Position numbers and translations under genes: made by a program
The notes under the pieces: generated by a model
What the model was told of the DNA's origin: nothing
Databases searched by the model: none
What the model saw: only the letters and a program-made list of their open reading frames with translations
From: Pontibacter sp. Tf4
GTDB lineage: Bacteria > Bacteroidota > Bacteroidia > Cytophagales > Hymenobacteraceae
Direction of reading: 5' to 3'
Assembly: GCF_014212495.1 (NCBI RefSeq)
Contig: NZ_JACKZC010000001.1
Coordinates: forward strand, 62,001 to 126,000
DNA length: 64,000 bases
In this document: positions 45,188 through 52,951 of the stretch, piece by piece
Position numbering within the stretch: position 1 is the stretch's first letter
Layout of the letters: every line of letters starts with the position of its first letter

Positions 45188-45709
45188 TTATTCTTTCAGC
45201 GGCACTTCCAGTACTGCTTTGCGGTCCGCCGGAAACCACTCCACGTAAAATTCTTCCAGTTTCAGCTTGTTCTCCTCGGCGTACGCAAACAGATTAGTGT
45301 ATAGTTTACCCGGCGCGATCATGTAATGGGCATTAATCTCGGAGTGCACTACCTGGCGGCCGCCCGGCACACGCAACAGTTCATAGCCCTCGGGCAGGCT
45401 TATAGTTGAGTCCTGGATAACCACGCCTATAAAAGCTCTGATGGTATCGGTTTTACTTTCGGGGTTGCTGTAGTACACATTGCCTAGCACGCCCTGGAGT
45501 TTATTTTCGGCCAGCAGCTTAGCGGCCTTCTGGAAAGCGTTTCCGAAAGCTTCGTCCTTCACGGTGCCCTTAAAGGGTTGTCCGGCCAGCAGCAGCGGCT
45601 CCGATGTAGCTACCAGCACTTTTGGCTCGCTGAACCCGCCAACGTAGGCATAGATGCCCACCATAATGGCCATGATAACCCCTATCGCTATTAAAAATTT
45701 CCTGCTCAT
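45188..45709 (-). CDS. Membrane-anchored GyrI-like effector-binding-domain protein
   Basis: A 173-residue protein with a single N-terminal membrane segment (about 4-22) and an extracytoplasmic domain of about 145 residues. The domain (LQGVLGNVYYSNP, FIGVVIQDSTISLPEGYELLRVPGGRQV, LEEFYVEWFPADRK) resembles the GyrI/BmrR effector-binding fold that binds small hydrophobic molecules. The ATG at 45709 overlaps the ABC exporter stop by four bases, so the two are translationally coupled. An exporter and a small-molecule-binding partner suggest substrate capture or sensing, but this is inferred from position. Confidence 0.7.
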   Translation of the reverse strand: MSRKFLIAIGVIMAIMVGIYAYVGGFSEPKVLVATSEPLLLAGQPFKGTVKDEAFGNAFQKAAKLLAENKLQGVLGNVYYSNPESKTDTIRAFIGVVIQDSTISLPEGYELLRVPGGRQVVHSEINAHYMIAPGKLYTNLFAYAEENKLKLEEFYVEWFPADRKAVLEVPLKE

Positions 45710-47475
45710 ATATTGATCATATTCTTGTACTGCATCTGGTATAGTTGGGCGTAATAACCGTTGTGGCGCAGCAGTTCTTCGTGGTTACCCACTTCTTTTA
45801 TCTCGCCTCTATCCAAAACTATAATCTTGTCTGCTTTCTGTATGGTACTCAGGCGGTGTGCAATAACTATAGAAGTACGGCCGTGCATCAGCTGGTCAAT
45901 GGCATACTGTATCAGCTCTTCGGTTTCGGAGTCTACGCTGGAGGTGGCCTCGTCTAAAATAATGATCTCAGGATTATACACCATCGCCCGCACAAATGAG
46001 ATAAGCTGGCGCTGCCCTACTGATAAGGTGGCACCGCGCTCCATTACCTGGTAGTGCAGCCCGCCCGGTAGGCGCTCTATAAACTTGCGGGCACCCACCA
46101 GGTCGGCGGCGCGCCACATCTGCTCTTCGGTAATGGCTTTGTTGCCCAGGCTAATGTTGTCGGCTATAGTTCCGGAGAACAGGAACACATCCTGCAGCAC
46201 CACGCCAATGTGGTGGCGCAGCACGCTCAGGTCGTATTCTTTTATGTCGTGCCCGTCAACTATAATATGGCCTTTGTTTATCTCGTAAAAACGGTTTAGC
46301 AGGTTAATGATGGATGTTTTACCAGCCCCGGTGGCACCTACAAAAGCAACCGTTTCGCCGGCTTTTACATTAAAGGATATATCGCGCAGCACCCATTCTT
46401 CGTCGTTGTAAGCAAACCACACGTTCTCGAACTGCACATTGCCTTTTATCTTCTCCGGTGTGTAGGTACCGTTGTCGGCAATCATTTCTTTGCTGTCCAG
46501 CAGCTTCATTAAACGCTCGGTGCTAACCACGCCTAACTGCAGGGTGTTAAAGCGGTCAGCGATCATGCGTATCGGGCGAAAGAACATCTGGATGTACAGG
46601 ATAAAGGCCATCAATGTACCCAGCGATGTTTCGTTATCTATCACGCCGTGCGCGCCATACCACACCAGCAAACCAAGGCCAGCCGCACCAATTATTTCGG
46701 CTACCGGAAAGTAAATGCTATAGTACAGCACCGACTTCACATTGGCCCGGGTATGCTCCTTGTTGATCTCCCGGAACTTCTCCATTTCGCGCTTCTCGTT
46801 GTTAAAGATCTGCACGATGCTCATGCCGGTGATATGCTCCTGCACAAATGAGTTGAGGCGCGCCACAGCCGTACGCACTTCCTGGAAGGTTTCTTTTATC
46901 TTCTCTTTAAAAATGTAGGTACTGATGAGCATGATCGGGAAAGTAGACAAGCTGACCAGTGCCAGCTCCCAATCGATGTAGAACATGAAACCCAGGATAA
47001 ATACCAGCTGCAGGATATCGCCGATCATAGCCGCCAGGCCTTCGCTGAACACATCCGACAGCGTTTCCACGTCCGACACGTTTCTGGTTACCAACGTACC
47101 GATCGGGGTGCGATCGAAGAATTTCAGCCTTAAATCCAGGATGTGGCGGTATAGTTTTACCCGGATGTCGCGGACCACGTGCTGCCCCAGCCAGCCGGCA
47201 AAGTACGTGTGCAAATACTGAACGATGGCATGTACCACCAGCAGCACGGCCAGTATCACGAACATTTTGTTCAGGCCCTGCCAGTCGTTCTGCAGGATCT
47301 CGTTATCTACGGTATATTGTATCAGGAAGGGGCGCACAGCAGCCAGAATAGCCGAGGCAAAGGTCAGGAATACGATAAAGTAGAAAATGCGCACATAGGG
47401 CTTCACAAACTCAAAGAGCCGCTTCAGCACATCTGCATCGAATACCCTGCCTGTATTTTTAGGTTTGTCTTCCAA
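45706..47475 (-). CDS. ABC exporter half-transporter (ABCB type)
   Basis: A 589-residue exporter subunit with six membrane segments in about 27-315 and a complete ATPase domain: Walker A GATGAGKTS (near 380), signature LSVGQRQ, Walker B IIILDEATSSVD with the catalytic Glu, and IAHR switch. The signature has Val in place of the usual second Gly (LSVGQ), a variant seen in some members. Family members export lipids, drugs or peptides. It overlaps the GyrI-like gene by 4 bp, so the two form an operon, with the TetR and FGE-fold lipoprotein genes following. Confidence 0.92.
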   Translation of the reverse strand: MEDKPKNTGRVFDADVLKRLFEFVKPYVRIFYFIVFLTFASAILAAVRPFLIQYTVDNEILQNDWQGLNKMFVILAVLLVVHAIVQYLHTYFAGWLGQHVVRDIRVKLYRHILDLRLKFFDRTPIGTLVTRNVSDVETLSDVFSEGLAAMIGDILQLVFILGFMFYIDWELALVSLSTFPIMLISTYIFKEKIKETFQEVRTAVARLNSFVQEHITGMSIVQIFNNEKREMEKFREINKEHTRANVKSVLYYSIYFPVAEIIGAAGLGLLVWYGAHGVIDNETSLGTLMAFILYIQMFFRPIRMIADRFNTLQLGVVSTERLMKLLDSKEMIADNGTYTPEKIKGNVQFENVWFAYNDEEWVLRDISFNVKAGETVAFVGATGAGKTSIINLLNRFYEINKGHIIVDGHDIKEYDLSVLRHHIGVVLQDVFLFSGTIADNISLGNKAITEEQMWRAADLVGARKFIERLPGGLHYQVMERGATLSVGQRQLISFVRAMVYNPEIIILDEATSSVDSETEELIQYAIDQLMHGRTSIVIAHRLSTIQKADKIIVLDRGEIKEVGNHEELLRHNGYYAQLYQMQYKNMINI

Positions 47476-47598
47476 AATCTGCGTTCTGTTTTAAATATAA
47501 ACGAAGCTCCCGCCCTGCGCGTGCAGGCATTTATACTTAACCAGTCGCAAAGGTAAGTGTTTTTAACAGACTACAGCAGCAGTTAGCGCAGCGGAACG

Positions 47599-49656
47599 CT
47601 ATTGTTTTACAACCTTTACGTGCTGCACCCCGCCGGCGGTTATCAACCGGATAAAGTATATACCGGGCAGCAGGCCTGCGGTGTTTACCTCCTGCACAAA
47701 AAGCTGGCCTTTGTTGCCATTGCCCTGCTGCAGCATACCGGCCGGTTGCCCCTTTAGTGTGAGGAGTTCCAGGCTATAGTTTCCGGCAGCAGGCAAGGCA
47801 AACTCCAAGGTGGTAGTGGCTCCCAGGGGGTTCGGGTAGGCCAGCAGCTTAGCTTCTTCCTCTACATACCCACCCGGCAGAAGCGGGTCGCAGGCGCCCA
47901 GGTAGCACCCGTGGTCTAAATGCTCCTGCACTTTACTTTTTGGTACACAAATCGTTTGCCCTTTATGGCAGATAAGTACTTTCTCATTGTTATCGCCGCA
48001 GCTGGCATCGGTCACTTTCAGGTAGATTTGCTGCACAGCCAGGCCGCCGTTGTGGTGCCATTTGTCTTCTGCCATCAGCTTTATGGTGTATTCGCCGGCA
48101 TCGGCTATAGTTGGCGTCCCGGAGAGCACGGCAGTACCATCTCCCCTATCCATCAGGCGCAGCCAGGCAGGTAACTGGTCCGCCAGAATCGCTAACCTGT
48201 CGCCGTATGGCAGGTCGTTGTCCTGCACAGTTACCTCGTAGCTATAGTTGTAGCCAGCGGCCAGCGGGTATTCTGTCGGGGCTGAAGTGAATGTTGGCGG
48301 CGAGTTTACTACTATGTTAAAACTATGGCTTACTTCATTGTGCTGGTCGTCGCGGGCTTTTACAGTGATCTTGTTAACACCCCAGTTTCTGGTTTCGGGT
48401 TGCCAGTTTACCTGTAGCTGTACCGGGTTGGCGGCTATAGTTGGCAAAGTGGCTACACCGGCTGGCAGGCCTGTTATTTCGGTAAAATTTAATTTAGTAG
48501 TGGCACCTGGGGCCGATGCCTGTAGTTTAAAATCCATCGTTTGCCCGGGCACTACAAAACTATAGCTGCCGGCCACAGGCGTAGGTGGTACATCAAACGT
48601 GGGTTTATAGCTTACCTGTATGGTTACCGAAGTGGTGGTTTGTACGCCTTTTACATCCTGGGCTATAAAGTTGATGACGTGGGCTCCTACATTGGCTGAG
48701 GTGGGCATCCAGGAAAAAGAGCTTTGCACCGGGTTACCGTTTACGGGCAAAGCCGGCGATAGCGCAGCATCTGCGGGCAGGCCGGTAGCCTGAAGCATGA
48801 TTACATCTCCGGCATCCGAGTCCTGTGCCTTCACCGTGAACTTTACCTCCTGCCCGGGCGCTACCTGGTAAACGGCCTGGTGTGCAGGCGTTATACTATA
48901 GTCAAAAACGGGCGGGGTTGATTGTTCGGTAATAAGGATCACGAAATCGGTGGTAACGCTGGCGCCGCGGCTGTCGGTAACGGTAATGGCGGCATTGTAT
49001 AGTTCGCCTGCTGCCTTGCCTGCCGTACTGAATGTTATTACACCTGTAGTTGCATTTACAGTTAAACCACTGGGGTTAACGCCGCCGCCCATTTCTTCTT
49101 TTGTTGCAAGCCGGTAGGTAAGCGCATCGCCGTCTGGGTCGGTGGCCGGCACCTGAAAAGCTGCATTTGCATTGCCGTAAGGCAGGTTAACTATAGCTGG
49201 CAGCGTGGCTACCGGGGCGCTGTTGCTGTTACCCACGGTAACTATAGTTTGCAGATTCCAGCTGCCTTCGGGGTTATTTTTGAGTTCGCTTACGCGGCAG
49301 CAACCAGTAAAAGAGGCTTTGTAGTTGCCCGCCGAAGGGTAGGTTTTGGTAATGATGGCCTCGCCGTACATCCAGTCGTCCACTTTGTTTACGGCCGTAA
49401 CTTTTAACGGAATAGAAGCCGCCGTGCCATCTCCAAAGTTAAAATCGCCGGGGTTTACCGTTTGCCCCACCTCCGCATAAAAAGCCGTATAGCGCCACGA
49501 CTGGCTTACTTTAAACTCTACGGTGTTGCCACTCACCCAGCGCCAGCTCACGTTGCCATACCTGAAATGCGACGCCTGCGCTATTGTTGCCACCAGCAGC
49601 AAAACTATAGTTACGGAGAACATTTTTGTAACGCGATGGCAGCCAACCAGGCGCAT
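47599..49656 (-). CDS. T9SS-secreted protein with cadherin/Ig-like repeats
   Basis: A secreted protein of 685 residues from the ATG at 49656. I choose this over 49713 because it gives a standard signal peptide (basic MRLVGCHRVTK, hydrophobic FSVTIVLLLVATIA, cleavage near QA/SHF); 49623 is also possible but lacks basic residues. SHFRYGNVSWRW opens a domain common in this lineage. Four or so Ig/cadherin-like repeats follow (DPDGDALTYRL, DSRGASVTTDFVILI, ARDDQHNEVSHSFNI, DNDLPYGDRLAIL). A short Cys/His-rich piece (ICHKGQTICVPKSKVQEH) precedes the T9SS sorting domain (YPNPLG to HVKVVKQ). It contains many CTATAG motifs. Cell-surface adhesion or polymer binding is an inference. Confidence 0.85.
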   Translation of the reverse strand: MRLVGCHRVTKMFSVTIVLLLVATIAQASHFRYGNVSWRWVSGNTVEFKVSQSWRYTAFYAEVGQTVNPGDFNFGDGTAASIPLKVTAVNKVDDWMYGEAIITKTYPSAGNYKASFTGCCRVSELKNNPEGSWNLQTIVTVGNSNSAPVATLPAIVNLPYGNANAAFQVPATDPDGDALTYRLATKEEMGGGVNPSGLTVNATTGVITFSTAGKAAGELYNAAITVTDSRGASVTTDFVILITEQSTPPVFDYSITPAHQAVYQVAPGQEVKFTVKAQDSDAGDVIMLQATGLPADAALSPALPVNGNPVQSSFSWMPTSANVGAHVINFIAQDVKGVQTTTSVTIQVSYKPTFDVPPTPVAGSYSFVVPGQTMDFKLQASAPGATTKLNFTEITGLPAGVATLPTIAANPVQLQVNWQPETRNWGVNKITVKARDDQHNEVSHSFNIVVNSPPTFTSAPTEYPLAAGYNYSYEVTVQDNDLPYGDRLAILADQLPAWLRLMDRGDGTAVLSGTPTIADAGEYTIKLMAEDKWHHNGGLAVQQIYLKVTDASCGDNNEKVLICHKGQTICVPKSKVQEHLDHGCYLGACDPLLPGGYVEEEAKLLAYPNPLGATTTLEFALPAAGNYSLELLTLKGQPAGMLQQGNGNKGQLFVQEVNTAGLLPGIYFIRLITAGGVQHVKVVKQ

Positions 49657-49915
49657 CAGCGACTTTAAAACTCGGATGGCAGTTTCAGGGTGTAAAGGTG
49701 CCTGCATAGGCATTAGGGTTATAGGTCTGTTATGGCAATGGATTTAGAACTTTCTCCTGTTGCAACTATAGTTTGAAAACCGGGGAAACAACAGGCTTTT
49801 GCGAGGCGGCTAAAAGTAAACTATATTATACTTTGTCTATGCTTCAACGCGATTACCACACACAGGTTTCACTAAAAATTTAACTTTACCTATATTTAAT
49901 GATCAACTACAAAAC

Positions 49916-49949
49916 AAAAGAGCCGCAACTATACAGCTGCGGCTCTTTT
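49916..49949 (-). terminator. Terminator of the Cys/Met PLP-enzyme gene
   Basis: AAAAGAGCCGCA pairs perfectly with TGCGGCTCTTTT (12 bp) around a 10-nt loop holding ACTATACAGC. It is 200 bp past the stop on the minus strand; the inverted repeat pair lies between. Confidence 0.82.
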
Positions 49950-49975
49950 ACTTGTAATTAAACTTTTCTTATTTT

Positions 49976-50127
49976 ACCCACCCCTAACCCCTCCAAGGAG
50001 GGGAATTTCTTCTAGCCTATAGTTCACTTCCTATCTCTATAGTTACAGTTAAAAATTAACTATAAAGCTATTGTTTATGAAAAGTCAACTACGGCAATTC
50101 CCCTCCTCGGAGGGGTTAGGGGTGGGT
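49976..50127. repeat. Inverted pair of C-rich repeats (REPIN-like doublet)
   Basis: ACCCACCCCTAACCCCTCC opens a 32-base unit at 49976-50007, and the same unit in reverse lies at 50096-50127 with 31 of 32 bases equal. Each arm also folds on itself (CCCCTCC with GGAGGGG). The 88-bp spacer has CTATAGTTCAC and CTATAGTTACAG motifs. The doublet can form one large or two small hairpins, as paired REP elements do. Confidence 0.82.
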
Positions 50128-50150
50128 TCACTTTAGCTGACAATCAATCT

Positions 50151-51458
50151 TTAAGCATAATTTTTTACGCTTACCTGCACTTTTTCAAGCGCCTGCTCTA
50201 TGTCATTAATGATATCTTCGGGGTGCTCCACACCAACCGAAATACGTACCATGCCTTCACCTATGCCCATCACAGCGCGGTCGGCCGCAGAAATATCAGA
50301 GTGGGTCATGGAGGCCGGGTGTTCTGCCAATGATTCTGTTCCGCCTAAGCTTACGGCCAGTTTTATCAGGCGCAGGCTGTTCAGGAACTTAAAGGCTTCT
50401 TTTTCGCCCCCTTTTATGTCAAACGAGATCATCGACCCTGCCGACAAGCACTGCTTTTCATAAATAGCCTGCTGCTGCGTATTGTTTTGCAGATCGCCTA
50501 AGTAGTAAATCCGGTCTATTTTCGGGTGGTTCTTCAGGTATTCGGCTACGGTTTCGGCACCACGTGCCATGGCTTCCATGCGAATTTTCAGGGTTTCCAA
50601 GCTTCGCATCAGCATCCAGCCGGTCCACGGGCTCGCCATCGAACCCATAAACGTACGCATGGCTTTTACCTGTTTCATAATGGCTGCCGAGCCTAAGCAC
50701 GCACCAGCAATAAGGTCGGAGTGGCCGCCAATGTATTTGGTTGCAGAATAAACCAGCAGGTCAGCGCCGTGCTTTAGCGGGTGCGAGAACAGCGGCCCCA
50801 GGAAGGTGTTATCAACGGCAACTATAACTTTTTTATCGTCGGTAGAGTGTTTTTTAGCAAGTGCGGCACAGGCTTCGATGTCTACCAGGTGGTTGGTTGG
50901 GTTGGCTGGTGTTTCGATATAGATCATCGCCAGCTTACCGGCTACGCCCGATTGCTCCAATAATTCTGCTACCTCGTCGGCTTCCATGTTGGCCCGGAAA
51001 CCGATGCTCTGGATACCGAACTTAGGCAGGATGTTTTTGATATAGTAATCAGAACCACCGTAGATGGGCTCGCTGTGCAAAATTACGTCGCCGGGCTTTA
51101 GCAGAGCCAGCAGCATGGTGCTGATGGCAGCCATACCGCTTGCAAATACGGCCGCATCTTCGGCACCATCCCAGAAGCGTAAGCGGTTTTCCAGTATCTC
51201 CAGGTCGGGGTTGTTCAGGCGACTATAGATCAGGCCCATTTGCTCTTCGGCACCTTTGTCGCGCAGGCCGTAAGCCAGCTCAAAAAATGCCTTGCCTTCT
51301 TCGGCGTTCTTAAAAACGAAGGTTGATGTCTGGTAAATAGGGGCTTTTACGGCCATTTCCGACCATTCGGGGTTGTAACCGTAACTCATCATTAAGCTTT
51401 CCGGCCGCAGGTGCTTGCCGTTTAAATGCGGTCCGCGCTGGTCCTCTTCAAGTTGCAT
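50151..51458 (-). CDS. Cys/Met-metabolism PLP-dependent enzyme (cystathionine synthase/lyase or methionine gamma-lyase)
   Basis: A 435-residue fold-type-I PLP enzyme of the trans-sulfuration family. The Schiff-base lysine is Lys241 in SATKYIGGHSD. PLP-phosphate and ring contacts are visible as YSRLNNPDLEILENRL, SGMAAISTMLLALL and DNTFLGPLFSHPLKHGAD. A C-terminal SLGGTESLAEHPASMTH-type segment is typical. The family covers cystathionine gamma-synthase, beta/gamma-lyases and methionine gamma-lyase; sequence alone does not settle which. It is longer than average at the N-terminus (about 40 extra residues). It follows truA by 4 bp on the same strand, with a CTATAG in between. Confidence 0.87.
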   Translation of the reverse strand: MQLEEDQRGPHLNGKHLRPESLMMSYGYNPEWSEMAVKAPIYQTSTFVFKNAEEGKAFFELAYGLRDKGAEEQMGLIYSRLNNPDLEILENRLRFWDGAEDAAVFASGMAAISTMLLALLKPGDVILHSEPIYGGSDYYIKNILPKFGIQSIGFRANMEADEVAELLEQSGVAGKLAMIYIETPANPTNHLVDIEACAALAKKHSTDDKKVIVAVDNTFLGPLFSHPLKHGADLLVYSATKYIGGHSDLIAGACLGSAAIMKQVKAMRTFMGSMASPWTGWMLMRSLETLKIRMEAMARGAETVAEYLKNHPKIDRIYYLGDLQNNTQQQAIYEKQCLSAGSMISFDIKGGEKEAFKFLNSLRLIKLAVSLGGTESLAEHPASMTHSDISAADRAVMGIGEGMVRISVGVEHPEDIINDIEQALEKVQVSVKNYA

Positions 51459-51462
51459 AGAT

Positions 51463-52227
51463 CTATAGTTTATTTTGGGTGAAATTCTGAAATAAGTGCT
51501 CCGGGTACTCTACTCTGGCTAAATACAAACCTTCGGATGGCGCTGCGCCGCTGGCCTGGCTCCTGTCCTGGCTGGCGATCATCTGCTCGAATTGTGCTAT
51601 AGTTAGCTTTCCACGACCAACATCTACCAGCGCGCCAACTATAAGCCGCACCATACCGCGCAAGAAACGGTTCGCTCTGATGGTAAAGGTCAGCTCATCG
51701 CCTTGCTGTTGCCAGTGGGCTTCATACATGTTGCAGCGGTAATGTTTGGTATCGCCTTTTACTTTACTAAAGGTGGTAAAATCTTCGTACTTCAGCAATA
51801 TATTGGCTGCTTCATTCATTTTGGCTACATCCAGGGCACGGCTGTGGTACCAGGCATAGTAGCGCTTAAACGGGTTTTTGCGGAGCGTAATATGGTAATG
51901 GTAGGTGCGGGCAAAAGCGTCATAGCGGGCATGCGCTTCGTCGGGCATCAGGTATAGGTTGTAGGCGGAGATATCGTTGGGTAAGATGCGGTTGAGGCGG
52001 TACACGACCTGTTGCGGATCCAGTTGCTGGCTGCAATCGAAGTGCACGAACTGCTGGCTGGCGTGTACGCCAGTATCGGTGCGGCCGCTGCCGGTAGTAA
52101 CTATAGTTTCGCGCAGAATTTTACTCAGGCTGTCATCCAGCACTTCCTGCACCGAAAGGGCGTTGGGTTGTACCTGCCATCCATGGAAACGTGTGCCGTC
52201 ATAGGCGATCTCTAAAAAATACCGCAT
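51463..52227 (-). CDS. truA: tRNA pseudouridine synthase A
   Basis: A 254-residue enzyme that makes pseudouridine at positions 38-40 of the tRNA anticodon arm. The catalytic motif GRTDTGVHA has Asp51. RYFLEIAYDGTRFHGWQ at the N-terminus and the C-terminal ANRFLRGMVRLIVGALVDVG are typical of TruA. Length is slightly short but normal for the phylum. It is the first gene of a pair with the PLP enzyme. Two CTATAGTT motifs are inside (about 51598 and 52100), and one lies in the gap to the next gene. Confidence 0.96.
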   Translation of the reverse strand: MRYFLEIAYDGTRFHGWQVQPNALSVQEVLDDSLSKILRETIVTTGSGRTDTGVHASQQFVHFDCSQQLDPQQVVYRLNRILPNDISAYNLYLMPDEAHARYDAFARTYHYHITLRKNPFKRYYAWYHSRALDVAKMNEAANILLKYEDFTTFSKVKGDTKHYRCNMYEAHWQQQGDELTFTIRANRFLRGMVRLIVGALVDVGRGKLTIAQFEQMIASQDRSQASGAAPSEGLYLARVEYPEHLFQNFTQNKL

Positions 52228-52280
52228 GCAACAAAGTTATCATTTCCATTTAATGCGGCACCAAACTATAGCCCATAAAA

Positions 52281-52311
52281 AAGCCCGGCTACACAAAGCA
52301 TAGCCGGGCTT
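52281..52311 (-). terminator. Terminator of the small basic secreted protein gene
   Basis: AAGCCCGGCTA pairs with TAGCCGGGCTT (11 bp) and is followed on the minus strand by six T residues. It lies 41 bp after the stop. Confidence 0.88.
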
Positions 52312-52351
52312 CGGGACACTATTAGGTATTCTCTATGATTGGAAAAGTAAA

Positions 52352-52774
52352 TTAGTTACCGGTTCTGCGCAGAATCACATCACGGATAGTTCTTGGGTTG
52401 CGCTCCTGCTCTTCGCGTCTGCGTTCTTCTACACGGCGCTGCTCCTCAGTACGGCGTCTTTCCTCCACACGGCGTTGCTCTGTAGTTTTCTCCCAAGGGT
52501 AATCTCTGCGGTCACCAATTCTTCTGTCACGGTCGCGGTCTCTTCTGCGGTCCTCATCGCGTTCCCAGCGGTCATCGTCGTCGCGGTCGTGCTTTTTATA
52601 TTTTTTGTTATGCTTGGCATATGCTTTCTCGCGCTTCCACTCGGCGTGGGCACGGTGCTTTTCGTTCACAAATTCGGGGCGTTTGCTTCTTGCATTGCTG
52701 TTGCCCTGCGCCATGGCTTGCTGCCCAACTATCGTCAGCACGGCTACCATTATCAGTGTCAATACCTTTTTCAT
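52352..52774 (-). CDS. Small secreted protein of extreme charge (Arg/Asp/Glu-rich)
   Basis: A 140-residue exported protein: signal peptide residues 1-23 (ending AMAQ), then a highly charged body with almost no hydrophobic core. Residues about 60-130 are Arg/Asp/Glu repeats such as RRVEERRRTEEQRRVEERRR, likely a long helix or a disordered chain. I do not recognise a family. Related short, charged, exported proteins are common near Bacteroidota envelope genes, but no function is known to me. It has its own terminator and stands between truA and the Wzi-like gene, both on the same strand. Confidence 0.72.
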   Translation of the reverse strand: MKKVLTLIMVAVLTIVGQQAMAQGNSNARSKRPEFVNEKHRAHAEWKREKAYAKHNKKYKKHDRDDDDRWERDEDRRRDRDRDRRIGDRRDYPWEKTTEQRRVEERRRTEEQRRVEERRREEQERNPRTIRDVILRRTGN

Positions 52775-52871
52775 AAGCTTCAGTTAATATCTTGTTTTGC
52801 TATATACAAAGGCAGTGCCAAAAGCGAATTTACCGTTATAAATATTTTCTTACGGGCAGGTGCCAGCAAAC

Positions 52872-52905
52872 AGAAAGCCTGTTCTTTCAGCAGAACAGGC
52901 TTTCT
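52872..52905 (-). terminator. Terminator of the Wzi-like gene
   Basis: AGAAAGCCTGTTCT pairs perfectly with AGAACAGGCTTTCT (14 bp, 6-nt loop), 47 bp after the Wzi-like stop on the minus strand. Confidence 0.85.
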
Positions 52906-52951
52906 AAATATTGGTAAGAGACTTAGAATTATAGCCCCGGGGAATGATGAT

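Larger units (their letters stand above)
49714..50150. other. Intergenic region with paired inverted repeats and a terminator
   Basis: A 437-bp gap between two minus-strand genes. It contains CTATAG near 49767, 50020 and 50038, a hairpin terminator at 49916-49949 and a pair of inverted C-rich repeats at 49976-50007 and 50096-50127. No gene or confident promoter was seen. The part 49714-49900 should hold the T9SS gene promoter. Confidence 0.7.

Noticed and set aside
51459-51462. SAM or other riboswitch ahead of the Cys/Met PLP-enzyme gene
   Set aside because: Only 4 bp separate it from truA, and no aptamer-like leader is present upstream of truA either.
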